Origin: Falsihalocynthiibacter arcticus
Lineage (GTDB): Bacteria; Pseudomonadota; Alphaproteobacteria; Rhodobacterales; Rhodobacteraceae
Assembly: GCF_000812665.2 (NCBI RefSeq)
Contig: NZ_CP014327.1
Location: 744,001 to 808,000 of the forward strand
Length of the DNA: 64,000 nt
Reading direction: 5' to 3'
The position numbers and the translations under genes are program-made. The notes beneath the pieces were generated by a model, which did not search any database, was not told the DNA's origin, and saw only the letters and a list, made by a program, of their open reading frames with translations. Below, in pieces: positions 21,338 through 30,568 of this stretch (position 1 is the first letter of the stretch; each line of letters opens with the position of its first letter).

Positions 21338-22351
21338 ATGAAAAAAATCTTGGTCACGGGAACTGCGGGTTTTATCGGTTTCCATTTGGCAAAACTGTTA
21401 CTTCGCGAAGGTTTTGACGTAGTTGGGTATGACGGGATGACGGATTATTATGACGTCCGCCTCAAAGAACGGCGTCATCAAATACTGCACCAGTACCCAA
21501 ACTTTTCATGCAAAATTGGGCTGCTGGAAGATTTTGAAGCCCTGCATAGTCTTTGCCTGAACGAAAAACCCGATGTGATTGTTCACCTCGCCGCGCAGGC
21601 CGGCGTGAGGTATTCCCTAGAGAATCCACGGGCGTATATTGATGCAAATATTGTTGGTACTTTCAACATCATGGAGTGCGCGCGCGAATTGAACGTAGAC
21701 CACCTTTTGATGGCATCCACATCCTCGGCCTACGGTGCAAATACAGCCATGCCTTTCGTTGAAACCGAGAAGGCCGACACACCCCTCACCATCTATGCCG
21801 CCACGAAAAAAGCAGGCGAAGCCATGGGCCATTCCTACGCGCATCTTTGGAATCTTCCGACGACCATGTTTCGGTTTTTTACAGTCTACGGCCCCTATGG
21901 GCGCCCAGACATGGCCCTCTTTAAGTTCACGAAAGGAATTCTCGAAGGGACGCCGATTGATATCTATAACAACGGGGATATGTACCGCGACTTCACCTAC
22001 ATAGACGATTTGGTCAAAGGTATTCGCTTGTTAATCGACACGCCACCCGTGCGCCCAGACACCCCAAACGACATCGCAGAAGGGGATAGCCTAAGCCCCG
22101 TCGCACCCTACAGAATTGTAAACATTGGCAATTCTGACAAGATTCGCCTTTTGGATTTCATCGAAGCCATCGAGAGCGAACTCGGTCTCAAGGCCAAACG
22201 CAACTACATGGAGATGCAAAAAGGCGATGTGCCTGCAACGTGGGCGAACGCCGATTTACTCAGAACACTGACAGGATACCAACCTCAAACCGAGTTTCGG
22301 GATGGGGTGGCGAAATTTGTGACTTGGTACCGGGACTATTACCAAATCTAG
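21338..22351 (+). CDS. UDP-glucuronate 4-epimerase
   Basis: 337 residues from ATG 21338. The longer frame upstream has no homology and the family begins MKKILVTGTAGFIGFHLAK. It has the NAD-binding GTAGFIG, DGMTDYYDVRLKERR and HLAAQAGVRYSLENP, found in LspL/CapI-type UDP-glucuronate epimerases, STSSAYG with YAATK catalytic residues, and RFFTVYGPYGRPDMA. It makes UDP-galacturonate, a precursor for acidic surface polysaccharides. Monocistronic, convergent with the small secreted protein gene. Confidence 0.93.
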   Translation: MKKILVTGTAGFIGFHLAKLLLREGFDVVGYDGMTDYYDVRLKERRHQILHQYPNFSCKIGLLEDFEALHSLCLNEKPDVIVHLAAQAGVRYSLENPRAYIDANIVGTFNIMECARELNVDHLLMASTSSAYGANTAMPFVETEKADTPLTIYAATKKAGEAMGHSYAHLWNLPTTMFRFFTVYGPYGRPDMALFKFTKGILEGTPIDIYNNGDMYRDFTYIDDLVKGIRLLIDTPPVRPDTPNDIAEGDSLSPVAPYRIVNIGNSDKIRLLDFIEAIESELGLKAKRNYMEMQKGDVPATWANADLLRTLTGYQPQTEFRDGVAKFVTWYRDYYQI

Positions 22352-22360
22352 GACCGGTTT

Positions 22361-22819
22361 CTAACTGGGACTGGAACCAGAGATGGGCCCGTGCCCCCTG
22401 TGACCACGATTGCCGCGCCAGCCTCGGTGCCCACGCCGTGAATTCCCTCTAGAAGCCTGGTTTGCCCCGCGCCGGATCGCGGACGCTTGAGCGGCATTCG
22501 AGGATGCGTTGGCGACTCTCCCCATTGCTTCGTCAAGATCCCTGAAATACTGTCGGTTTGAACTGTGTGCCGCTTCAGCAATGGCCCCTGCAACGACGCC
22601 CAATTGTGAATTAAAGCGTGCGGGGGCAAGACCCGCTGCCTTTAGCCGCTTGATTGCAACCTCAACTGCACTATTGCAGCCGTTTGATGAGGTCGAACAA
22701 GAGGAGACGAGTTGCTCACGACCGAAGTCTAGGCCTTGTGCAAAAGAAGGCCGTGGCCCTAGCCCAAAAACCAAAATCGCCAGCGTCACTGCCAAAATTT
22801 TCGCTAAACTTACTGACAC
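22361..22819 (-). CDS. Small secreted protein with Gly/Arg/His-rich tail
   Basis: 152 codons from GTG 22819; the frame is open to 23035 but the segment from SVSLAKILAVTLAILVFGLG on is a typical signal peptide ending PSFAQ. The mature part has two Cys (SSCSTSSNGC), a helical Ala-rich centre (LGVVAGAIAEAAH), and a C-terminal run built on RGHRGWRGNRGHRGHG. No known family was recognised. It is divergent from the gene for a membrane protein at 22962, and close to O-antigen ligase and Wzz genes, so an envelope polysaccharide role is possible. Confidence 0.7.
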   Translation of the reverse strand: MSVSLAKILAVTLAILVFGLGPRPSFAQGLDFGREQLVSSCSTSSNGCNSAVEVAIKRLKAAGLAPARFNSQLGVVAGAIAEAAHSSNRQYFRDLDEAMGRVANASSNAAQASAIRRGANQASRGNSRRGHRGWRGNRGHRGHGPISGSSPS

Positions 22820-22961
22820 TTTTGGCCCTTTCTCATTTTTCGCCCTTCCAAACCGCGTGTGTGGCGATCCAAAAATGCAACCTATACGCTTGTTTTTCGA
22901 TATTTTTTCACCTACGAAAAGAGTACATTTCAACTCGCTTTGCGCTAGGAATTCAAAATCT

Positions 22962-23621
22962 GTGCCTGTCACTCGCATCTTTCTTGCCCTTCTCGCGCTG
23001 TGCATTGCTGCTCTTTCTTTTTCCTTTGGTCGCACCGGACTCGCCTCTCTTCGTCACATTCAATTGCCGTATTTCGTTCAACTTCAATCTCTGCGCCAAT
23101 CGGAGAAAACCATTCCCTCGCCGCGCTCTATTCGATACCGTTCCGCTCTCGTTATTCCTTGCATTGAGGACCAACAATCGCCTGAAGCCCAGTTTTTCCC
23201 CCAAGCAGACCGCCTCGCGCTCGCCCGTACCTGCTCTCAGATAGCCGCCGAAACCCTCACACAATCGCCAACGGATTCCTTGGCGCGTCTTGCCCTTGCC
23301 AACGCGATATTTGTCCAAAATGACATGGTTCAGGTTAATGAAGCCTTAAATCTCGCGCAAAAAACGGCCCCAAATGAAGGTTGGCTGGCTGCATATCGCG
23401 TTGAACTTGCCTTCTCCCTAGGGCCTGCCCTGACACCGCCCTACGCGCTGGCTCTGGATCGAGACATTTCCCTGCTGCTTAGCGGGTATCGCAACCAGCC
23501 ATATTTGGCGCGAATTTACCTTGATTGGCCCGACCAAAAGAAGCGCATACTTTTCCTCGTGGAACAGCACCCTCCCGACATTCAGCGCGCCTTCCTTGCT
23601 GCGGTTCAGGCGGCAATATGA
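22962..23621 (+). CDS. Membrane-anchored helical-repeat protein next to O-antigen ligase
   Basis: 219 residues from GTG 22962; the frame is open upstream but antisense to the neighbouring gene there. It has an N-terminal membrane anchor (residues 5-25, TRIFLALLALCIAALSF), then an extracytoplasmic domain with TPR-like helices (SLARLALANAIFVQNDMVQVNEALNLAQ, EGWLAAYRVELAF). No catalytic motif. The stop overlaps the ATG of the O-antigen ligase gene (ATGA), so the two are translationally coupled and probably work together in chain ligation or polymerisation. Confidence 0.7.
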   Translation: MPVTRIFLALLALCIAALSFSFGRTGLASLRHIQLPYFVQLQSLRQSEKTIPSPRSIRYRSALVIPCIEDQQSPEAQFFPQADRLALARTCSQIAAETLTQSPTDSLARLALANAIFVQNDMVQVNEALNLAQKTAPNEGWLAAYRVELAFSLGPALTPPYALALDRDISLLLSGYRNQPYLARIYLDWPDQKKRILFLVEQHPPDIQRAFLAAVQAAI

Positions 23622-24943
23622 GCAATTCCAAAGCCAGTTGGAGCCCTAGAAGCCTCCACACAAAATTCGCATGGACCCTTACAATCCTCCTCCTCCTTGC
23701 CCCCTTACCTCTGGGTTCAAATCGGCCCGTCCCATGGATGGCCTGGACCTTTGTTTTGGCTATTCTCCTTCTCCTCTATGTGGCGGTGCTTTCCCTCAAA
23801 ACACCTGCCCGAAAACTGCGATCAAGGGCCGTTTGGCCGGCTTTCGCTCTTGGTATACCATTTGTTATCTACGCCCTCCTCCAAGCCCTGCCTCTTGGCC
23901 TTTCAAACCTTAAACTTCCCAACGACTTACAGCTATATTTACCTAGTGATTACATAAGCCTAACCCCCGCTGCCACCGCCCTCGGCACCCTGCGAATCTC
24001 TGGCTATGGCGTCCTGTTTTTCCTTATTTTTGAAACCGCCACGCGGCAGTCCCTTCTTAAGCGTATGGCTTGGGCGCTGTTCCTCGGCATTTCCCTTCAT
24101 GCCGCATGGTCCATGGTCGCGCTCAAGCTGTTGGGAGATGTCACTTTGGTCGGTGAAAAAACGGCCTATTTGGGGTCAGCAACAGGTACGTTTATCAATC
24201 GGAATTCCTTCGCCACTTTCCTCGGAATGGGTCTTTGCCTTGGCCTTGCTATGATCCTAGATCGCTCCAACAAGCTCCCCTCTACAACCACCACAATCCG
24301 CCTCGAAACAGCCCTCCTTTGGATGTACCTCGCCCTCATCGCCATCGCCCTCGTATCGACCCAATCGCGCATGGGCGTTTTTGCCACGGCCCTCGGCACG
24401 TCCGTCGTTATTTACCGAATGAAGCCTGCCAAAACTTGGTACATTTATGCCGTTATTTTGCTTCCCCTCATCCTACTTTTCGCCGGAAATCTCGCCGAAC
24501 GCGCATTTTTTTCCCTTATCGATTCCGAAGGTCGCCGCGAACTTTGGGCGCAATCCTTCGAGCTCCTAAAAATCCGCCCATTCACCGGCTTTGGTCTGGA
24601 CTCCTTCCCCCAAAGTTTCGCCCTTCAACACGCCCCGCCCCTTGCGAGGGATGTGGTCTGGGAATACGCGCATAATTCATACCTAACGCTTTGGATTCAA
24701 AGCGGAGTTATCTTTGGTTCCCTCCCACTTCTGGCTCTCCTTTGGGGGGGCACCAAGTTGGTGCGCGCGCCAAACCCGCAGGATCCAATAGCCACATCCG
24801 CCCTCGCCATCCTTGTCCTCGCAGGCACGCACTCCTTGGTCGATTTCAGCCTTGAAATGCAGGCAAACGCGTTTCTTTTTACCGCAGTTTTCGCGATGGG
24901 CCTCGCCGCGGTCCAGCCGCGCAAAAATCGCAGCATCACTTAA
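23618..24943 (+). CDS. O-antigen ligase / polymerase (WaaL/Wzy-like)
   Basis: 441 residues from ATG 23618. It has about 11 hydrophobic helices and a large periplasmic loop between residues 300 and 380. The Wzy_C/O-antigen ligase features are visible: GTFINRNSFATFLGMG, STQSRMGV, FTGFGLDSFP and the loop EYAHNSYLTLWIQSGVIFG with the conserved His. It polymerises or ligates undecaprenyl-linked glycans on the periplasmic side. Coupled to the upstream membrane-anchored gene; the Wzz/kinase gene follows 75 bp later. Confidence 0.88.
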   Translation: MSNSKASWSPRSLHTKFAWTLTILLLLAPLPLGSNRPVPWMAWTFVLAILLLLYVAVLSLKTPARKLRSRAVWPAFALGIPFVIYALLQALPLGLSNLKLPNDLQLYLPSDYISLTPAATALGTLRISGYGVLFFLIFETATRQSLLKRMAWALFLGISLHAAWSMVALKLLGDVTLVGEKTAYLGSATGTFINRNSFATFLGMGLCLGLAMILDRSNKLPSTTTTIRLETALLWMYLALIAIALVSTQSRMGVFATALGTSVVIYRMKPAKTWYIYAVILLPLILLFAGNLAERAFFSLIDSEGRRELWAQSFELLKIRPFTGFGLDSFPQSFALQHAPPLARDVVWEYAHNSYLTLWIQSGVIFGSLPLLALLWGGTKLVRAPNPQDPIATSALAILVLAGTHSLVDFSLEMQANAFLFTAVFAMGLAAVQPRKNRSIT

Positions 24944-25018
24944 CCGTAAATTAAGGAATATTAATCAAGGTTAACCACGAACCATTTTGAGACACTGACC
25001 ACACGGAAAGATGCAAAC

Positions 25019-26671
25019 ATGAAATCCGGATCCGCCAGCGCCTTTGATCTTCGCGAAATTTGGAACCTCTTGCGCCGAAAAATCCGAATGATTGGCCTGT
25101 CGATGGCGCTCGTCCTTGGCGCGGCCTTGATCTACCTTTTTTACGTCACCCCCCTGTACTCGGCGACCGCGTGGCTGTTTGTGGACACCGACCAGAAAAA
25201 CCTGCTCGCGCCAAACGACAGCTATGCCTCCCCGGGTTCCAGAGACAATGCGCGCATCGAAAGCGAAGTCCTGATCCTCAAGTCAAATACGGTTGCGCTT
25301 GCGACGATCGAGCGTTCCCAACTCGTGAATCATCCTCCCTATAAGTTCCAGTTGGGCTTAACTGAGCGCGCCAAAACACTTCTCGGAATTGCCGCCAACA
25401 AGCCGCCAACGGGGCCGGATTTGGTGAGCCGTGTTCTGGAGAAATTCGATAGATCCACGACGATCCGTCGCATGGGGCAAACCTACCTAATTTCTGTCAC
25501 CGCCACCTCTCAAGATCGCCACCACGCCGCCGAATTGGCCAATTCCCTGTCGCACACCTATATCAACCTCCAAGTGCAATCCAAGGTAAACGCAACCCTC
25601 GCTGCCCGCGATATTCTACAGGGGCAAATTGCCTCGGCCCGCGATGTTTTGGCGCAAACCGAGGGCGCGTTTGACCGCTATATCGACGCAAATCTTTTTC
25701 GTCTTACCCAAGAGAGCGGCAACGCCTCCCTCCACTCTTTGCGCGCGCAATTGCAGGAGACCAACGCTTTTCACCTTGAGGCCGAGGTGCGCGTCACTCA
25801 GGCGCAGGCGGCATTTGAGGTGCGCGATTGGAACACGTTGGCCCAGACTTTGGGCGACGAGGCCCTCAAAGACCTCACGCAACAACGGGCTGACCTTTCG
25901 CAAAAATTGGGCCAAACCGATGCCAGCACCCCTGATGCAATCGACCTGCGGGGACGGCTCACCGCCCTTGAGAAAAACCTTGAAACCCGCACATCCATGG
26001 CGGTTTCCGACCTCAGACTCGACGCCACACAGTTGGAAATGGTGCAACGGGATCAACGCAGAACTCTGCGCACCACCGTTTTGTCGGGCGATCTGTCGCC
26101 CACCACCCTCGCCCAAATTTATCAGCTGCAACAAGAGGCCGACATCGCGCAGCGCCATTATACAACCCTCCTGTCACGCGCCGCTGAACTACAGGCCCAA
26201 GCGCTGGTACATGTGGCCGATACCCGCATCGTGTCCGCCGTCCTTGCGCCCTCACGCGCGAGTTTTCCTAACAAGAACCTGATCCTTGTGCTGGCGGTGA
26301 TAATTGCGCTGGTGCTTGGTGTTGGATTGGCCTTTCTCAGCGAGTATTACGTTGGCGGCATTTCCTCCACGACCCAACTCGCCAATGTCCTACCCGTGCC
26401 CGTTGCGACCGCCGTTCCGCGCATGGATCTCGCGCCGGATCAAAGCTCTATCGCTGATTACGTCCTTGATGCGCCGCTTTCGGTTTACGCCGAATCTCTG
26501 CGTCTTCTGGCAGCGCAATCGACCAGAGTTTACGCGCCCAGACCGCCCCGCAAACGCCGCCTACATGCACCGTTATTATGGTTACCTCCTCCATTCCCGC
26601 TGAAGGCAAAAGCACGGTCGCTCTTGGCCTCGCCCGCACTTACGCCGCTGCGGGAAAATCGACCCTGTTGA
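25019..26671 (+). CDS. Wzz/GumC-type chain-length protein, N-terminal part of split BY-kinase
   Basis: Reads as a Wzz-type polysaccharide co-polymerase for about 500 codons: cytoplasmic start, first helix (GLSMALVLGAALIYLFYV, 25-45), PLYSATAWLFVD motif, long periplasmic coiled-coil region (about 180-400), and second helix (LILVLAVIIALVLGVGLAF). After AESLRLLAAQ, near 26515, the frame runs into low-complexity Arg/Pro sequence (residues 510-550), which is not genuine. Restoring one base near 26515 (GCAGCGCA to GCAGCCGCA) gives ...LLAAAIDQSLRAQTAP... and continues into the kinase frame, making a single protein of about 711 residues. Confidence 0.85.
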   Translation: MKSGSASAFDLREIWNLLRRKIRMIGLSMALVLGAALIYLFYVTPLYSATAWLFVDTDQKNLLAPNDSYASPGSRDNARIESEVLILKSNTVALATIERSQLVNHPPYKFQLGLTERAKTLLGIAANKPPTGPDLVSRVLEKFDRSTTIRRMGQTYLISVTATSQDRHHAAELANSLSHTYINLQVQSKVNATLAARDILQGQIASARDVLAQTEGAFDRYIDANLFRLTQESGNASLHSLRAQLQETNAFHLEAEVRVTQAQAAFEVRDWNTLAQTLGDEALKDLTQQRADLSQKLGQTDASTPDAIDLRGRLTALEKNLETRTSMAVSDLRLDATQLEMVQRDQRRTLRTTVLSGDLSPTTLAQIYQLQQEADIAQRHYTTLLSRAAELQAQALVHVADTRIVSAVLAPSRASFPNKNLILVLAVIIALVLGVGLAFLSEYYVGGISSTTQLANVLPVPVATAVPRMDLAPDQSSIADYVLDAPLSVYAESLRLLAAQSTRVYAPRPPRKRRLHAPLLWLPPPFPLKAKARSLLASPALTPLRENRPC

Positions 26672-27153
26672 TTGACGCCGATCTGCGCAAGCCCTCCCAG
26701 CATATATACCTTGACCTTAAACCTGACACCAGTTTGCAGGAGTTTCTCAGCGGCGACAGGACCGTCGCGGATGGCTCAGAGTTTTACACATCCGATCCGA
26801 AATCCAACCTTGGTGTGATTTTGGGTCGGGACCGCGCGGATGTGCCAACCGACCAGCTTCTTCAGTCCGACACGTTTAAAAACCTGCTGGAAACCGCCAA
26901 AATGGCGATGGATATCATCATTCTAGACACATCCCCGCTGCTGCCTGTGGTGGACGCGCGCTATATCGCGCCCCATGCGGATGTGGTGGTAGATTGTGTG
27001 CGGTTTGGCGTGACCGAACAGCGCGACCTGCGTGCGGCCTTTGGCCAACTCACCGCGAGCTTGCGCCCCGACACCCCCGTCGTCACGCTTTTGAACCACG
27101 ATGAAAGCAAACACACCGGCTATCGTTACGATGGCTATTACGGCAAAGAATAG
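26578..27153 (+). CDS. Bacterial tyrosine kinase domain (CpsD/ExoP-like), C-terminal part
   Basis: 191 codons from ATG 26578, with the frame open back to the Wzz gene. Walker A is SIPAEGKSTVALGLA, Walker A' LLIDADLRKPSQH, Walker B IIILDTSPLLPVVDA. The C-terminus ends GYRYDGYYGKE, a Tyr cluster typical of autophosphorylated BY-kinases. The start lies within the conserved VIMVTSS strand and has no ribosome site, so this is more likely the C-terminal half of a fused Wzz-kinase than a separate subunit. It would control chain length through phosphorylation cycles. Confidence 0.85.
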   Translation: MVTSSIPAEGKSTVALGLARTYAAAGKSTLLIDADLRKPSQHIYLDLKPDTSLQEFLSGDRTVADGSEFYTSDPKSNLGVILGRDRADVPTDQLLQSDTFKNLLETAKMAMDIIILDTSPLLPVVDARYIAPHADVVVDCVRFGVTEQRDLRAAFGQLTASLRPDTPVVTLLNHDESKHTGYRYDGYYGKE

Positions 27154-27165
27154 CGGCTTTAAAAC

Positions 27166-27195
27166 AAAAAACCCGGCCACAGGGACCGGGTTTTT
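27166..27195. terminator. Bidirectional terminator between kinase and atpF
   Basis: AAAAAACCCGG and CCGGGTTTTT arms (CCCGG 27172-27176, CCGGG 27186-27190) with A and T runs on both sides, between convergent genes. Confidence 0.88.
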
Positions 27196-27217
27196 ATAAA
27201 GTCTTCAGCGTTCGAAA

Positions 27218-27772
27218 TTAGTGCAGTTTTGCGCCAACTTCTTTGATCGCATCTTCAATCAGCTTGTTACCGTCCGCCGCAGAGGTGTTTGCCGCGATAA
27301 CATCACGGGCCGCGCCAATCGCAACCGTAATGGCTGTGTCGCGTACTTCTCTGATGGCTGCGGCTTGGGCCGAAGCGATTTGATCTTTTGCACCAGCAAT
27401 ACGACGTTCAATCGAAGTCTGCAGGTCCGCTTTAGCCACTTCAGCGACAACACGTGCCTCTTCTTTGGCCGCAGCAACAATACCGTCAGCTTGCGTTTGG
27501 ACTTCTTTTTGCTTGCGTTCGTAATCCGCCAAAAGGCCGCGGGCTTCGTCGCGTAGGGCACGAGCTTCGTCGAGATCCTTTTTGATCCCTTCGGCGCGTG
27601 CATCCAACTGGCCCGTCAACATGGCGGGAACGTTGAACTTCAACAAAACCGCGATGAAAAGGATAAAGGCCAGCAGGACAACGAAGTTTGTGTTGGCCAG
27701 AGAGAAAAACGGACCAGATGCAGCCAGAGCAGGCGTTGCTGTGAAAGCAAGGAGGAAAGCGAGATGTTTCAT
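27218..27772 (-). CDS. atpF: ATP synthase F0 subunit b
   Basis: 184 residues. Hydrophobic N-terminus acting as a membrane anchor (NTNFVVLLAFILFIAVLLKF) and a long charged helix rich in Ala, Glu and Lys (DARAEGIKKDLDEARALRDEARGLLADYERK). It forms the peripheral stalk linking F0 to F1, paired with b'. It is the last gene of atpI-atpB-atpE-atpF'-atpF; F1 genes are elsewhere, as in other alphaproteobacteria. Confidence 0.95.
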   Translation of the reverse strand: MKHLAFLLAFTATPALAASGPFFSLANTNFVVLLAFILFIAVLLKFNVPAMLTGQLDARAEGIKKDLDEARALRDEARGLLADYERKQKEVQTQADGIVAAAKEEARVVAEVAKADLQTSIERRIAGAKDQIASAQAAAIREVRDTAITVAIGAARDVIAANTSAADGNKLIEDAIKEVGAKLH

Positions 27773-27776
27773 CGTA

Positions 27777-28367
27777 TTACCCTTTCATCCGTGCGGTAAC
27801 CGCAGCTTTGAGTGTTGCAGCATCGGCTTTGGTGCCAAAGGCCGAAACGATCTCTTTTGCCGTATCTTTAGCAACCGTAATCACGCTGTCTTTTGCGCCG
27901 TCACGAATGGCCGCAATGGCCTTTGCGCTTTCGGCGGTTTGGACCGCGATCTCAGCATCCGCTTTGGCAATCGCGAGATCCAGATCAACCTGAACTTCGG
28001 CTTTTGTCTCGGCGGCGATGCGCGCTGCTTCGGCACGGGCGTTGGCAAGGGCCTTAAGATAGGCTTCTTCCGCTTCATGTGCTTTGGCTTTGAGCTCTTC
28101 TGCTGCGGCGATGTCACCGGTGATTGTGCCCTGACGTTCGGCCAAAACTGTTGCGATGCGAGGCAAGGCAACCTTTGTCAAAACGAGGTAGATCACAACC
28201 AGTGTGACGGCCAGCCAGAAAATCTGGTTTGGGAACGTCGAAAAATCGAGTTGCGGCATACCAGCGGATTCAGGCACGTGTGCGGCCTCACCAATGGCGT
28301 GCTCTTTCGCGAGTTTCGCTATTTCGTGTGCGGCTTCGGTTGTGCCGCTTTGTGCGTCATTTGCCAT
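27777..28367 (-). CDS. ATP synthase F0 subunit b'
   Basis: 196 residues. An N-terminal extension of about 50 residues precedes the membrane helix ([22 protein letters not shown]), followed by a long coiled helix ([24 protein letters not shown]). The second b-type subunit is characteristic of photosynthetic and alphaproteobacterial ATP synthases, where b and b' form a heterodimeric stalk. It lies 4 bp upstream of atpF. Confidence 0.94.
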   Translation of the reverse strand: MANDAQSGTTEAAHEIAKLAKEHAIGEAAHVPESAGMPQLDFSTFPNQIFWLAVTLVVIYLVLTKVALPRIATVLAERQGTITGDIAAAEELKAKAHEAEEAYLKALANARAEAARIAAETKAEVQVDLDLAIAKADAEIAVQTAESAKAIAAIRDGAKDSVITVAKDTAKEIVSAFGTKADAATLKAAVTARMKG

Positions 28368-28442
28368 GTCGTCCTCCAGGAACCTTGTTTACAACGAGAG
28401 AGCGCCAAAGCGCCCCCCGCACGTAAGGATGGTCCGTGAGAC

Positions 28443-28682
28443 TTAAACAGCAAACATAAGCAAGAGAGCTACGAGGAACGAGAAGATCCCAAGAGCCTCA
28501 GCAAACGCGATGCCGATGAAGAGAGTCGCAGTTTGACCTGCGGCTGCGGATGGGTTGCGAAGCGCGCCGGCAAGGAAGTTGCCTGCGACGTGGCCAACAC
28601 CGATAGCGGCTGCGCCGGAACCGATTGCTGCGAGGCCTGCGCCGATGAATTTGCCAAGTGCTGCTGCTGCGAGTACTTCCAT
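28443..28682 (-). CDS. atpE: ATP synthase F0 subunit c
   Basis: 79-residue hairpin of two hydrophobic helices joined by a polar loop (RNPSA). The ion-carrying Glu lies in the second helix ([11 protein letters not shown]). It assembles into the rotor ring in the inner membrane. There is no Na+-type Gln/Ser pattern in the first helix ([11 protein letters not shown]), so protons are the likely coupling ion. It has a good ribosome site (AGGAGAAATATC-ATG). Confidence 0.96.
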   Translation of the reverse strand: MEVLAAAALGKFIGAGLAAIGSGAAAIGVGHVAGNFLAGALRNPSAAAGQTATLFIGIAFAEALGIFSFLVALLLMFAV

Positions 28683-28744
28683 GATATTTCTCCTTACGGT
28701 GGGTATCTATTAAATTGAGGCGAGAGAGTTCAGACTTGATCCGC

Positions 28745-29587
28745 TTAGTGCGACGGATGCAGCGCGTCTTTCAAGTACACGCAAGTCAGAATGGTGAAAA
28801 CGTAGGCCTGAATGAAGGCCACGAGAACTTCGAGGGCATAAACTGCCGTGATGGCAAGGATCGGCATGAAGGCAAATACGCCCAGCGCGCCGGCAAACCC
28901 TGCGAAAACTTTGATAACGGCGTGACCCGCCATAACGTTACCCGCCAAACGAATGGAGTGGGAAACGGGGCGCACGAAGTAAGAGATAATCTCGATGATG
29001 GCGAGGACTGGACGTAATGCCAGTGGCGCAGAAGCGACCCAGAACAGACCCAAAAAGCCAAACCCGTGCTTCACGAAACCAACGATGGTCACCGTAAAGA
29101 ACACCAGCAGCGCGAGGATCGCTGTGACAGCGATGTGCGATGTGGAGGTAAAGGACAACGGGATCAAACCCATGACATTGGACACCATGATAAACAGGAA
29201 CAACGTCATGATATAGGGGAAGAATTTCAGTGCATCCTTGCCCGCAACGTCTTCGACCATTTTATAAACGAAACCGTAAATCATCTCGCCGATGCTTTGG
29301 GTGCGCGATGGCACGACGGCACGACCACTTGAGCCAAACACCAGCAAAAGAACGATCACCGCAACGGTAATCATCATCCAAAGCGTCGCGTTTGTCGGCG
29401 TGTACCAATGAAGTTCGCCCCCATGACCGCCAAACAACGGTAGGATGTTAAACTGGTCCATCGGGTGGATTGCCAATTCTCTTACTTCTGGTTGCAAGAA
29501 GATAATCGCCAGAACCATCAACGCAAATGCGCCGTACAAAGCAAATTTCCCGTTAGAGGAGCCTGTTTTTGGGGCTTGTTCCGCCAT
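28745..29587 (-). CDS. atpB: ATP synthase F0 subunit a
   Basis: 280-residue membrane protein. The essential Arg is present in [14 protein letters not shown], along with the C-terminal [20 protein letters not shown] helix. It provides the proton half-channels against the c ring. It lies between atpI and atpE in the usual order; its start is 2 bp from the atpI stop. Confidence 0.96.
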   Translation of the reverse strand: MAEQAPKTGSSNGKFALYGAFALMVLAIIFLQPEVRELAIHPMDQFNILPLFGGHGGELHWYTPTNATLWMMITVAVIVLLLVFGSSGRAVVPSRTQSIGEMIYGFVYKMVEDVAGKDALKFFPYIMTLFLFIMVSNVMGLIPLSFTSTSHIAVTAILALLVFFTVTIVGFVKHGFGFLGLFWVASAPLALRPVLAIIEIISYFVRPVSHSIRLAGNVMAGHAVIKVFAGFAGALGVFAFMPILAITAVYALEVLVAFIQAYVFTILTCVYLKDALHPSH

Positions 29588-29589
29588 GT

Positions 29590-29946
29590 TTAGTCCTTCG
29601 TCGTTTCAGCAGCCTTGGCCGCCTCGTTTTCCTTCGCCGCTTGTGCGGCAATTTGTTCGGACTGAAGTTCGCTCGCCGTTTTGATCATCGTCTTGACCCC
29701 CGCGGCAAACCCCAGAAATGTAAACAGCACCAAGAATATCGGCAGCGTCCCAAACAGAACATCCAACCCGTATCCGATGCCAAAGCCGATCCCAAGACCG
29801 GCCACCAGCTCGATCACCATCCGCCATGCATGATTGGCTAAGGAATAGTGCTCGTCTTTCTTAGGTTCCGGCGCGTGGCTCTTTTTGAGCCGGGCGATTT
29901 TGTCGTCCAACGCCTTCAGCTTGTTTGGATCCTGCATATCAGTCAT
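29590..29946 (-). CDS. atpI: ATP synthase assembly protein AtpI
   Basis: 118 residues from ATG 29946, preceded by AGGGG; the frame is open a little further up. Charged N-terminus ([16 protein letters not shown]), then two membrane helices ([20 protein letters not shown] and [20 protein letters not shown]). It is thought to assist c-ring assembly. First gene of the F0 operon. Confidence 0.9.
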   Translation of the reverse strand: MTDMQDPNKLKALDDKIARLKKSHAPEPKKDEHYSLANHAWRMVIELVAGLGIGFGIGYGLDVLFGTLPIFLVLFTFLGFAAGVKTMIKTASELQSEQIAAQAAKENEAAKAAETTKD

Positions 29947-30124
29947 CAAACTGGCCCCTAAGTCTTCGCGGCAACCTAGAAACACTCCCCCTCCGAGTCA
30001 ATGCAGCATTTTCAAGAAAATTTACCGCGCAACTATCTGAAATATAACAATAATTTACATCTCCTAAAATTCACCTCGCCGCGCGCCCCTTGAAATCGGG
30101 ACCATTTCCACAGGAATTCGATAT

Positions 30125-30140
30125 TCAACCATTCGGTTGA
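30125..30140. promoter_or_regulatory. ArsR-type operator, distal copy
   Basis: Perfect palindrome TCAACC-ATTC-GGTTGA, 105 bp before the arsR start. The arms match the AACC-N4-GGTT pattern common for ArsR-family repressors. Confidence 0.6.
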
Positions 30141-30197
30141 CGAACATTCCGCGCCCCGTATTTTGCGCGATCGGCCTTCCTATTAGGCGTCAAACGC

Positions 30198-30213
30198 TTA
30201 ACCAAAAGGTTGA
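30198..30213. promoter_or_regulatory. ArsR-type operator, proximal copy
   Basis: TTAACC-AAAA-GGTTGA, near-identical to the copy at 30125-30140 and centred 73 bp from it, about seven helical turns. It lies 32 bp before the arsR ATG, fitting autorepression. Confidence 0.6.
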
Positions 30214-30244
30214 GGTTTCATACAACCCACGCTATCTCTACCCT

Positions 30245-30568
30245 ATGACAGCAGCTCTCGACCTCGCGTTTTCCGCCCTCTCCGACCCAACCCGCCGCGT
30301 CATCCTTGCGATGTTGCTTGAGGACGATATGGCCGTGACCGATGTGGCCGAACCCTTCGAGATGTCGCTGGCGGCGATTTCCAAACATCTCGCCATCCTG
30401 TCCCGCGCGGGGCTGATCTCTCAGGAAAAGCGCGGACGGGTGAAATGGTGCAAACTCGAGCCTGACGCCCTCAAGGAGGCCTCGGTCTGGATGCAAAGCT
30501 TTGGCCAATTTGAGGCGATCAATCTGGACGCGTTCGAGGCCTTCCTCGCAAAAAGCGAACTGGCCTAA
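30245..30568 (+). CDS. ArsR-family transcriptional regulator
   Basis: 107 residues from ATG 30245, the natural family start (LDLAFSALSDPTRRVILAML). Winged helix-turn-helix: VTDVAEPFEMSLAAISKHLAIL recognition region and ISQEKRGRVKWCKLEPD wing. There is no metal-binding Cys pair typical of arsenic or cadmium sensors; it belongs with the SdpR/non-metal class often linked with AHSA1 proteins, but no such gene adjoins. Two palindromes upstream indicate autoregulation. Its stop overlaps the convergent DMT gene's stop by 4 bases. Confidence 0.9.
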   Translation: MTAALDLAFSALSDPTRRVILAMLLEDDMAVTDVAEPFEMSLAAISKHLAILSRAGLISQEKRGRVKWCKLEPDALKEASVWMQSFGQFEAINLDAFEAFLAKSELA

